A DNA stretch of 64,000 nucleotides, taken from positions 1-64,000 of the forward strand of contig JAFZZR010000079.1 in assembly GCA_017615635.1 (NCBI GenBank), given 5' to 3'. The stretch is from Lentisphaeria bacterium (GTDB lineage: Bacteria > Verrucomicrobiota > Lentisphaeria > Victivallales > UBA1829). The notes under the pieces are model-generated. The model did not search any database. It had not been told where the DNA came from and saw nothing but the letters and a program-made list of their open reading frames with translations. The position numbers were made by a program, and so were the translations under genes. Below are positions 43,565-51,457 of the stretch, one piece after another (within the stretch, counting starts at the first letter, position 1; each line of letters begins with the position of its first letter).

Positions 43565-43825
43565 ATGCTTTGCCGCCTGTCGTTTCTGCTGTTCGCCTTC
43601 GCGGCACTCGGTTGTACGGGATGCGCTTCCTCCGATCCCGGCAGCGAAAAAACAATCTCTATGTCGCTCGACGTCTGGGATTGTCGCGGCGACTGTCCGC
43701 GGCGGGTCACCCCGGACGACAGCGATCCGCTGTTTCCCCATTTCTCCGGACTTGAGTTCCCGCAAGACGGGACAGAACTCAACGATCTGTTCTCCGCCGG
43801 GAAGCCGGATGCGCAAAAACCGTAA
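43565..43825 (+). CDS. Small hypothetical lipoprotein, 86 aa
   Basis: Leader MLCRLSFLLFAFAALGC with lipobox-like ALGC or CTGC (Cys17 or Cys20), then a short acidic mature part ending in FSAGKPDAQKP. A longer frame starts at 43532 but begins inside the terminator hairpin, so this ATG, 11 bases after CGGAG, is preferred. It has no promoter that I can read and could be expressed by read-through. Function unknown; the small size keeps confidence moderate. Confidence 0.55.
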   Translation: MLCRLSFLLFAFAALGCTGCASSDPGSEKTISMSLDVWDCRGDCPRRVTPDDSDPLFPHFSGLEFPQDGTELNDLFSAGKPDAQKP

Positions 43826-43990
43826 ACGGACGCACCGGATCGAGCCATGTCATCATATCGGGCAGGCTCTCGCATGAACCACTCTTTTTTTCGGAGGACT
43901 ATACGCCGTCGTTCCGCGGATAAGGAAGGCCGGTGTGACATTTCTCCTGGCGAAACAAAGGTTTTCCGAATATCCGCTTGCCGATCGACT

Positions 43991-45745
43991 TTATCCGACC
44001 GGGCGGATCGCCGAAAAACGGCAGATGCTTTCGCACAGCGTGCAGCCGCCGCAGGCGGCCGGATCGATCACCGGATGCCTCCCGTCCGTCGTTCCGATGG
44101 CGGGACAGCCGCATTTCAGGCAGGCGCCGCATCCTTTGCAGAGTCCGGGATCCACAGACCGGACGATGCCGCGTTTTTTCTGATGGAGGGGGCAGGGTGC
44201 CCGGGAGATGAGCAGAGCCGGTGAATCCATTCGTGAGAGTTCGTCCTTCAGGATGCTCTGCATCTTGTCAGCGTCAAAGGGATCGCAGACATAGACTCTT
44301 TCCATGCCGCAGGCCTTTGCAATAGTCTCGATGGATGCCGCGGACGTGGTCTTTCCCTGAAGCGTGACGCCGGTCCCGGGATGATCCTGATGTCCGGTCA
44401 TGGCCGTACTCCGGTTGTCCGCCACGATCAGCAGGGAGTTCCCCTGATTGTACACCACATCCAAAAGGCCGGTGATCCCGGAATGGAAGAAGGTGGAGTC
44501 GCCCACGATCCCCACGGTTTTGCGGGATTCCCCCGATTTTGCGATTCCGTGCGCCACGGTGAATCCGCCGCCCATACAGAGCATGGTGTCCGTGCAGTTC
44601 AGCGGGGGAAACACGCCCAGACTGTAGCAGCCGATATCTCCGCAGACGATGATGTCGCGGAACCGGCTCAGCTGATAGAACAGCGCGCGATGCGGGCAGC
44701 CCGCACAGAGGACAGGGGGTCTGCCCGGAAGATCCGACGCCTCGGGAATATCCGCGGGCGGAACCGGGTCTTTTCCGAGGATCCGGTTTTTCACCTCTTC
44801 GATGCGGTCCGGGGTCAGTTCTCCGCACCGCGGGACCAGATCCTTGCCGCTGCACGGGATTCCCAGGGACTTGATATGCTCCTCCAGAATGGGATCCCCT
44901 TCCTCGATGACGATGATTCGGTCCGCCGAATCTGCGAAACGGCGAAGCAGTTCATCGGGGAACGGGAAGCTCCATGCCAGCTTCAGCATGGGGTGATCGG
45001 GGAAGCGTTCCCGGCAGTAGAGAGCGGTGACGCCGGAGGAAACGATCCCGAAGGAGCAGTCATTCCCCGGAAGGATCTTGTTCCAAGTTTCATCGGACGA
45101 TGCCTCGTCCGCCTGAAGTTTCATGCGCTCTTCCACATGGATCCGCTTCTTGCGGCCCCAGAGAGGGATCGGGATCCAGCGGGTAACATCTTTTTCGAAA
45201 TGAACGGACTTCCGTTCCATCTGCTCGGGCTCTTCCACGAAACAACGGGAATGACTGACGCAGGTCGTGGTCCGGACGATCACCGGACACCGGTACTTTT
45301 CGGAGATCTCGAACGCCCGGAACATTACGGCGCAGGCCTCTTCCGCATCCGCCGGCTCCAGGATCGGCACCTTGGCCAGCCGGGCATAGTGCCGGGTATC
45401 CTGTTCCGTCTGGGAGGAGTGCTGCCCGGGATCGTCGGCCACCAGCACGACCATTCCGCCCTGGACGCCCAGATAGGAGAGGGTCATCAGGGGATCGGCG
45501 GCCACGTTCAACCCCACCAGCTTCATCGTCGTCAGGGTCCGGGCTCCGGCCATGGATGCGCCCGCGGCGGCCTCCAGCGCGACTTTTTCGTTGGGCGACC
45601 ACTCGCAGCAGAGGGAATCCCCGCCGATCTTCGCCAGAGTCTCCAGCACTTCCGTGGAGGGCGTGCCGGGATATCCGAATGCGGCGGCGACGCCGGCGCG
45701 GAGAGCGCCCAGCGCCACGGCTTCATTTCCGGAGAGAAGACGCAT
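43991..45745 (-). CDS. iorA: Indolepyruvate ferredoxin oxidoreductase, alpha subunit
   Basis: 584 aa. The N-terminal half is the pyrimidine-binding domain (GNEAVALGALRAGVAAAFGY, EWSPNEKVALEAAAGASMAG), the middle holds the TPP-binding domain (CPHRALFYQL, then GDIGCYSLG and IVGDSTFFHSG), and the C-terminus has two 4Fe-4S clusters (CKGCGACLKCGCP and CGGCTLCESIC). It oxidises arylpyruvates, formed by transamination of aromatic amino acids, to aryl-acetyl-CoA with reduction of ferredoxin. Last gene of an operon with iorB, a CoA-ligase-like gene and an aminotransferase, 18 bases after the latter. Cytoplasmic. Confidence 0.95.
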   Translation of the reverse strand: MRLLSGNEAVALGALRAGVAAAFGYPGTPSTEVLETLAKIGGDSLCCEWSPNEKVALEAAAGASMAGARTLTTMKLVGLNVAADPLMTLSYLGVQGGMVVLVADDPGQHSSQTEQDTRHYARLAKVPILEPADAEEACAVMFRAFEISEKYRCPVIVRTTTCVSHSRCFVEEPEQMERKSVHFEKDVTRWIPIPLWGRKKRIHVEERMKLQADEASSDETWNKILPGNDCSFGIVSSGVTALYCRERFPDHPMLKLAWSFPFPDELLRRFADSADRIIVIEEGDPILEEHIKSLGIPCSGKDLVPRCGELTPDRIEEVKNRILGKDPVPPADIPEASDLPGRPPVLCAGCPHRALFYQLSRFRDIIVCGDIGCYSLGVFPPLNCTDTMLCMGGGFTVAHGIAKSGESRKTVGIVGDSTFFHSGITGLLDVVYNQGNSLLIVADNRSTAMTGHQDHPGTGVTLQGKTTSAASIETIAKACGMERVYVCDPFDADKMQSILKDELSRMDSPALLISRAPCPLHQKKRGIVRSVDPGLCKGCGACLKCGCPAIGTTDGRHPVIDPAACGGCTLCESICRFSAIRPVG

Positions 45746-45763
45746 GAGGGAGGATCCTTTCGG

Positions 45764-46954
45764 TCAGGCCTTCAGGGAGGCTGCGGCGCGCTTGAAGGCT
45801 TCCGCGGAACCGGTGATGGTTTTTTCGGGGACGCAGAAAGCCAGACGGACGTATCCTTCCATGCCGAATCCACGGCCCGGGACGGCCAGCACCCGCTCGT
45901 TCAGGAGGGCCTGGATGAAGAGGGACTCGTCCGGCACGGGGGACTTCGGGAAGAAGTAGAAAGCGCCGCCGGGCATATTGTACTCGATTCCGGCGTAATC
46001 CAGCACCTTGGCCATCATGTCGCGGCGTTTCCGGTACGCCTCCAGGTCCGCCTGGGATTCGGAAGCGGCGTTCAGGATCTTCTGGGCGATGGCGGGTGCG
46101 TTCACGAATCCGAGGATCCGGTTGGTCATGGCCAGTCCGCCCACCAGTGTTTTGGCTCCTTCGAGTTCCGGAGAAACCGCGATGTATCCGATCCGTTCCC
46201 CGGCCAGAGAGAGGCTCTTGGAGAAGGAGCCGATCACCACGGAATCCCGGTAGTGGCGGAAGACCGAAGGAATGTCCACGTTGTCGAAATTGAGAAAACG
46301 GTAGGGCTCGTCGGCGATCAGATAGATGGTCCGTCCGAACTCGGCCGATTTGCGGCGGAGCAGTTCGGAAAGTTCCGCCACGTCCGTGGGCGAGTAAATG
46401 ACGCCGGTGGGGTTGTTGGGGGAGTTGATGAGGAACGCACGGGTCTTTTCCGTGATCGCTTTTTCGATTTCTTCCAGATTCAGGGAGAAATCCTCTTTCG
46501 AGCGGACGGGCACCAGCTTGCCGCCGAAATTTCCTGCATAGAACTTGTACTCAACAAAATAGGGCGCCGGGCAGACCACTTCATCGCCGGGATTCAGCAC
46601 GGCCCGGAAGAACACGTTCAGTCCTCCGGCCGCGCCGCAGGTGACGACGATCCGGTCGCCGGAAACGGTCACGCCCTGTTCGCGGGAGACCAGTTTTGCC
46701 AGAACGGATCTGGTTTCGGCGAAGCCGGCATTGGGCATATATCCGAAGGCAAAGGGCTTGTCCGCATCGTCGGCGATTTTGCGGAGCGCGTCGCCCACCA
46801 CCGCGGGGGCGGGCATGTCGGGATTGCCCAGACTGAAGTCGTAGACGTTGTCTTCGCCGTATTTCTTTTTCAGTTCGATCCCCTCCTCGAACATTTTGCG
46901 GATCCAGGAGGAATTGGCCGCCATGGCGGCGATCTCATCGGAAAGCAGATTCAT
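45764..46954 (-). CDS. PLP-dependent class I/II aminotransferase
   Basis: 396 aa. Fold type I aminotransferase with FSLGNPDMPAPAV at the N-terminus, the NSPNNPTGVIYSPTD stretch, and the Schiff-base lysine in GSFSKSLSLAGERIGY. Annotated relatives are aspartate or aromatic aminotransferases. Because it lies between a phenylacetate-CoA-ligase-like gene and iorA on one transcript, conversion of aromatic amino acids to arylpyruvates, the substrates of IOR, is the most likely job. Start ATG follows GAGGTGCAATC. Confidence 0.92.
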   Translation of the reverse strand: MNLLSDEIAAMAANSSWIRKMFEEGIELKKKYGEDNVYDFSLGNPDMPAPAVVGDALRKIADDADKPFAFGYMPNAGFAETRSVLAKLVSREQGVTVSGDRIVVTCGAAGGLNVFFRAVLNPGDEVVCPAPYFVEYKFYAGNFGGKLVPVRSKEDFSLNLEEIEKAITEKTRAFLINSPNNPTGVIYSPTDVAELSELLRRKSAEFGRTIYLIADEPYRFLNFDNVDIPSVFRHYRDSVVIGSFSKSLSLAGERIGYIAVSPELEGAKTLVGGLAMTNRILGFVNAPAIAQKILNAASESQADLEAYRKRRDMMAKVLDYAGIEYNMPGGAFYFFPKSPVPDESLFIQALLNERVLAVPGRGFGMEGYVRLAFCVPEKTITGSAEAFKRAAASLKA

Positions 46955-46971
46955 GATTGCACCTCGATTCG

Positions 46972-48255
46972 TCAGTCTTTCGTTTCAAAAAACACCCGCT
47001 TCGCCTTGCCTTCCTGACGGGGCAGTGTGCCGGGTTTGTGTACATCGCCAGCCGGCGAAAAGCCCAGGACTTCCTTGAGCTGTTTTTCGATCATGTAGCC
47101 GGTAACTCCTTCTTCCACTTCCACATCCACGCGCAGATGCTTGATCCCGTGATTGTCTTCGATGGTCATGCGGTAGTTCGGAAGCACGCCCGGGATCTTG
47201 AGCAGCGCCTGCTCCACCTGGGACGGGAAGAAGTTCACGCCGGAGATGATCAACATGTCATCCAGACGTCCGCTGATGGTGTCCAGACGCAGTCCGGTAC
47301 GGCCGCATCCGCAGACCTCCCGGGAGAGGATCCGGCCGCGGTCGCCGGTGCGGAAGCGGATGACGGGCAGGGCTTCGCGGCAGAGGGACGTGATGACGAT
47401 CTCGCCGAACTGGCCGTCGGGCAGGTTTTTCCCGGTTTCCGGATCGATGACTTCCACGATGTACTGGTCCTCCCAGATGTGGATCCCGTTATGAAGCGGA
47501 CAGTCCATGCCGATTCCGATCCCGCCGGTTTCCGTCATGCCGTAGATATCGAAGACGTCGATCCCGAGGCCGGAACGTATGCGCTGCTTCATCTGATCGG
47601 AAAAGACTTCGGCGCCGAAGATGCCGATCTCCAGAGAGGGCAATGTGGCTTTCTGTTCCGCCAGAACTTCCATGATCCGGACGGAATACGAAACCACCGC
47701 CACCAGGACCCGGGTGCCGAAGTCCTGCGCCAGACGGATCTGCCGGGCCGTATTGCCCGCGCCGCAGGGAAGCGTGAAGAGGCCTGCCGCCCGGGCGCCG
47801 TGATAGCATCCGAATCCGCCGTTGAAGAGGCCGAATCCGGGCGTGATCTGACAGACGTCGCCGCGCACAGCGCCGGCCATGACGTAGCACCGGGCCATGC
47901 ATCCGGCCCAAAGCGCCAGATCGTGTTCGGTGTAGGGCATGACAACGGGCGTGCCGGTGGACCCGCTGGACATGTGCATTTCCACAATGGATTTGCGGTC
48001 CACGCAGGAGAGGGCCAGCGGGTAGCCTTCACGGAAATCCTTCTTGGACATGAAAGGCAGCTTCTCCAGGGAGTCCAGTCCGCCGAACTTCGCCGGATTC
48101 ACCCCGGCTTCCCGGTAACGGTCTGCGAACCAGGAATTGGAAAGGGCGGTGCGGCGCACCACGGATTTGAGAAGCCGGTCCTGAAGCGCTGTCAGTTCCG
48201 TGCGGGAGAGGGTTTCGGCCGTCCGGTCGAAAAAGCGAAAATCGGTTGTACTCAT
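46972..48255 (-). CDS. paaK: Phenylacetate-CoA ligase family protein
   Basis: 427 aa, the PaaK size. AMP-forming motifs: SSGSTGTPVVMPYT (P-loop), DIYGMTETGGIG, and FRTGDRG near residue 305, with the small C-terminal domain ending in a conserved lysine-rich strand. In IOR operons of anaerobes such a ligase can interconvert aryl-acetyl-CoA and free acid, so either direction is possible. The start overlaps the end of iorB by four bases (ATGA). The gene symbol marks the family; substrate range is not proven. Confidence 0.9.
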   Translation of the reverse strand: MSTTDFRFFDRTAETLSRTELTALQDRLLKSVVRRTALSNSWFADRYREAGVNPAKFGGLDSLEKLPFMSKKDFREGYPLALSCVDRKSIVEMHMSSGSTGTPVVMPYTEHDLALWAGCMARCYVMAGAVRGDVCQITPGFGLFNGGFGCYHGARAAGLFTLPCGAGNTARQIRLAQDFGTRVLVAVVSYSVRIMEVLAEQKATLPSLEIGIFGAEVFSDQMKQRIRSGLGIDVFDIYGMTETGGIGIGMDCPLHNGIHIWEDQYIVEVIDPETGKNLPDGQFGEIVITSLCREALPVIRFRTGDRGRILSREVCGCGRTGLRLDTISGRLDDMLIISGVNFFPSQVEQALLKIPGVLPNYRMTIEDNHGIKHLRVDVEVEEGVTGYMIEKQLKEVLGFSPAGDVHKPGTLPRQEGKAKRVFFETKD

Positions 48256-48827
48256 AAGGCCAGTCCTTTTTCAAAGGCGTTTCGGTTCAGGTCGATCAGA
48301 TCCGGACGGATCAGGGCCTCCATGGCTCGATCCCAGGCGGCTCGCGGTATTTCCGGGAGAAACGCAGCCGCCGCTCCCAGAAGGATGGTATTGGCCAATT
48401 TGGGATTTCCCAGCCTGGCCGCCTCTTCTCCGCAGGGTGCGTAGACCACGCGGGTGAAAACGCGCCGTATGCGGTCTTCCATATCCGCAGGATAGACCGC
48501 CGCCCCGGTGGTGACGGTGGTGGGGATCACGCTCTGGCGGGCTATCACGGCGGCTCCGCCGGGCTTCAGGCTCCGCGCGTTCCGGAGGGCCTCCGCATGT
48601 TCCACGGCGAAGAGAAGATCCGCCTCGCCCGCGGCAAACAGCGGAGCCAGCACTTCTCCGTCACCGAAGCGGACGGATGCCGTGACGGACCCTCCGCGCT
48701 GCGCCATGCCGTGGATCTCGTTGGTGAAGACGCGGAATCCGGCGTGGAAAGCGGCGAAGGCCATGAGTTTTGCGGCGAGCAGGACACCCTGTCCTCCCAC
48801 TCCGCAGAGCAGAATGTTTTTTGTCAT
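48252..48827 (-). CDS. iorB: Indolepyruvate ferredoxin oxidoreductase, beta subunit
   Basis: 191 aa from the ATG giving MTKNILLCGVGGQGVLLAAK, the family's canonical N-terminus (nucleotide-binding-like GVGGQG). A longer frame adds 12 residues but crosses the likely transcript start region. Internal markers include EIHGMAQRGGSVTASVRFG. It is the gamma-domain partner of iorA and heads the four-gene operon behind a good promoter. GGGAG lies about 12 bases upstream of the start. Confidence 0.93.
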   Translation of the reverse strand: MTKNILLCGVGGQGVLLAAKLMAFAAFHAGFRVFTNEIHGMAQRGGSVTASVRFGDGEVLAPLFAAGEADLLFAVEHAEALRNARSLKPGGAAVIARQSVIPTTVTTGAAVYPADMEDRIRRVFTRVVYAPCGEEAARLGNPKLANTILLGAAAAFLPEIPRAAWDRAMEALIRPDLIDLNRNAFEKGLAL

Positions 48828-48853
48828 AAAACCATAAACTCCCGAATCGGAAT

Positions 48854-48881
48854 AATATACCATGTCTCAGGAAAAAATCAA
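48854..48881 (-). promoter_or_regulatory. Promoter of the ior operon
   Basis: Minus-strand TTGATT, 16 bases, TATATT, about 30 bases before the iorB ATG. Confidence 0.6.
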
Positions 48882-48915
48882 GCTCCGGGCCCCGCATCCG
48901 CGGGAGAAAGCCGGA

Positions 48916-51387
48916 TCATTTTGGCAGGTACATATCCGGTTCGGCGGGATCCCCTTCCTGTATCTCCGCGGATCCGTAGGTGCTGATGGCTTCGGCGATT
49001 TCCAGCGGTCCCTGGAAGATCCCCCGGTCGGTGACCAGAAGGCGCAGCGGCATGTCGCGGATCGGCTCCAGGGATTCCAGATCGTTGCCGGAGCAGTCCA
49101 GATAATGGAGCTTCAGTCCGCGCAGACCTTCGAGACTGGTGAGGCCGAGGCCCGAAACGTCGAGACTGGTGAGCCATTTCGAACGGCCCAGGAGATCGCA
49201 GAGGACGGAGGCGGCTTCCGGGGAAAGGCGGTTCCGGGAAACCGTCAGCAGGCGGAGAAGGATGTCGCTTTTGGGATTCTTCTCCAGAATGGAGGAGACG
49301 ATCATCAGGGCGGGGATGCACTCTCTTTGCAACCACAGACCGGCGGCGTCCGTCTCCCGGATCAGGTCGGTATAAAGAAAGTTTTTCCGGGCGGCGATCC
49401 GTTTTTTGACTTCCGCAATTTTTTCTCTCCGGCCGGGCAGGTGCGCCCCGTACAGGATCGCGATCTGGTAGGCCTTCAGCAGCGCCAGATCGCAGAACGC
49501 CTGGCTGCCGTACGAGTCCGCGATGTTCAGATACTTCTTCAGGGCCGCCTCATAGAGACAGACCTCGAACAGCGCGTCCGCCGCGATCAGAGGCGTGGTC
49601 CGTTCCGCGGTCCGGCGGGTGGAAAGCCGGAGATTCCGCAGCAGAACGCCTTCGGATTCCGTATGGAAGGAAAAGCGCGTATTGCCTTCGGGCATGGGCG
49701 GAAGAAAATCCACGGAACAGGAATACTCCCGGGCGTCGTCGCCGGTCCGGAAGGTGATCTTGCTTCCCTCCCGCTGAAGGACGGCCCGACGGATCCCGTA
49801 GGAATCCGGGACGGCGGAGATGTTTCCGGTCAGTTCGCGCAGGACTTCGCCGGTGGCAGGATTGATCTTGCAGATCTGATCGCGCACTCCGGAGTTCGCG
49901 CCGATCCGGAAAAGCAGACCGTTATCCAGCCTGATCTCCAGCACGTCTTCCGCCCGGGGCGAAGAGAAGAGGATCTCCAGACGCCAGTCGTGATTCAGCG
50001 GATCGTTGAGGGTCATCCATTCGCCGGGGACCATGGCGAGTTTTCCTCCGGCGACGGACCATTTTTCCGTCTCCCCGCCGCCCCGGTCAAGAAACCGGAT
50101 CTGATGTCCCTCGCTGAACAAGGCGCTCAAACTGCCGGGACAGACGGGCAGCCAGGCTTCCGCCCGACGCCGCTGCTCCTGGAAGGCAAAGAACACGCCG
50201 CTGCCAAGAATCAGAAGAATGATGGCTGCGGCCGCCGCAAAGATCTTGTTCCGCAGAATCAGAAGCAGACTTTTCCGGAAGACGGACGCCTGTTCCGCAC
50301 GGGTCGCGTACCCGTTGAGATAGTTGTTCACTTCCTCGCGGAGTTCCGCCACGCTGGCATAGCGGTCTTCCGGACGGACGCTCATGGCCTTCAGCACCAC
50401 CGCTTCAATAGCGGCGGGGATCTCCTTCTCCGGCGCCCGGAGCCGGGGCGGAATGATGGCGCCCCGCACGGTATCCGCCACCATTTCCTGCACGGATTTC
50501 TTTTCGATGGGGTCCTTATGGGTGACAAGCGCGTAAAGAATGGCGCCCAGCGCGTAGACGTCCGTCCGCTTGTCCTTGCGGCTGTTGAGACCGCGGGCCT
50601 GTTCCGGCGCCATATATCCGGGCGTTCCCTTCAGAAGACCGTCCATGGTGACGATGGGGCGGAATCCCGAATCGGACCGCTTTTTCTCCGGATCGCCGGC
50701 AAGTCCGTCTATGATATCGTCGCCCGATTTGATGGTCTTCGCCAGTCCCCAGTCCATGATCAGCACTTCGCCGAAGTCTCCCAGCTGGATGTTTTCCGGC
50801 TTCAGGTCCAGATGAATGACACCCCGGGAATGGGCGAAATCGACTCCGGAGCAAATCTTCAGGAAAACGCGCAGAAGACGATACAGCGGAAAGGATTTCC
50901 GGAATTCTTCGTCCGCCGTCTCCAGCTTTGTCAGAAGGGCGGCCAGCGTGCGGCCGCGCAGCAGCTTCATGGTGAAGTAGGGCGATCCGTTGGCATCCAT
51001 CCCGATATCGTGGACAGGCACGATGTTCGGGTGTTCCAGACTGGCCGTGAGACGCGCTTCCTGAATGAAGCGGAGAATGTCCGCCGGCGGGCGGGTCTGC
51101 GCGTCCGGCATGACGGCCATGGCCACGTTTCGCATGGTGTCCATATCCCGGACTTCCAGGACCACCTTCATGCCGCCGCAGGCGATGCTCCGCCTGAATT
51201 TGTACTTTTCCGGCGGCTTCTGCGTCAGCTTGTCCACCAGAAATTCATCGATCCCGAGAACGGAGGAATCCAGCGTCCTGTCCGGTGCGTTGCTGCCTTC
51301 CCCGACGTCCGCGCCGGATGCGCGGGACTCGTCGAGGATCACGGTCGTTCCGGAAAAGTTCTGATTCTCCGTCTGCAGTTTTTTCAT
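48916..51387 (-). CDS. Membrane-anchored Ser/Thr protein kinase with displaced ATP lysine and C-terminal sensor region
   Basis: 823 aa. Kinase domain about 62-360: glycine loop SIACGGMKVVLEV, αC Glu near 110, catalytic loop HLDLKPEN at 192-199, and D212-W-G for DFG, then GTPGYMAPEQ. The VAIK lysine is missing (VAMAVM, Ala91), but Lys74 sits in the glycine loop, where WNK kinases carry their catalytic lysine. A single membrane segment spans about 382-402. Outside follow a beta-sandwich region (about 425-590), a helical stretch, and leucine-rich-like turns (LTSLDVSGLGLTSLEGLRGL). It lies 70 bases after the topoisomerase IV A gene on the same strand. Confidence 0.87.
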   Translation of the reverse strand: MKKLQTENQNFSGTTVILDESRASGADVGEGSNAPDRTLDSSVLGIDEFLVDKLTQKPPEKYKFRRSIACGGMKVVLEVRDMDTMRNVAMAVMPDAQTRPPADILRFIQEARLTASLEHPNIVPVHDIGMDANGSPYFTMKLLRGRTLAALLTKLETADEEFRKSFPLYRLLRVFLKICSGVDFAHSRGVIHLDLKPENIQLGDFGEVLIMDWGLAKTIKSGDDIIDGLAGDPEKKRSDSGFRPIVTMDGLLKGTPGYMAPEQARGLNSRKDKRTDVYALGAILYALVTHKDPIEKKSVQEMVADTVRGAIIPPRLRAPEKEIPAAIEAVVLKAMSVRPEDRYASVAELREEVNNYLNGYATRAEQASVFRKSLLLILRNKIFAAAAAIILLILGSGVFFAFQEQRRRAEAWLPVCPGSLSALFSEGHQIRFLDRGGGETEKWSVAGGKLAMVPGEWMTLNDPLNHDWRLEILFSSPRAEDVLEIRLDNGLLFRIGANSGVRDQICKINPATGEVLRELTGNISAVPDSYGIRRAVLQREGSKITFRTGDDAREYSCSVDFLPPMPEGNTRFSFHTESEGVLLRNLRLSTRRTAERTTPLIAADALFEVCLYEAALKKYLNIADSYGSQAFCDLALLKAYQIAILYGAHLPGRREKIAEVKKRIAARKNFLYTDLIRETDAAGLWLQRECIPALMIVSSILEKNPKSDILLRLLTVSRNRLSPEAASVLCDLLGRSKWLTSLDVSGLGLTSLEGLRGLKLHYLDCSGNDLESLEPIRDMPLRLLVTDRGIFQGPLEIAEAISTYGSAEIQEGDPAEPDMYLPK

Positions 51388-51457
51388 TTTTCGGCGAGAG
51401 CCCTGTCCTGTTTCCCGGACGGATCAGGTCCCGTTCGGGTCATGCGTTTTTTTGAGG

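Noticed and set aside
44381-47017. 878-codon open frame opposite iorA and the aminotransferase
   Set aside because: It runs across two clear genes on the other strand and has shadow-like composition.
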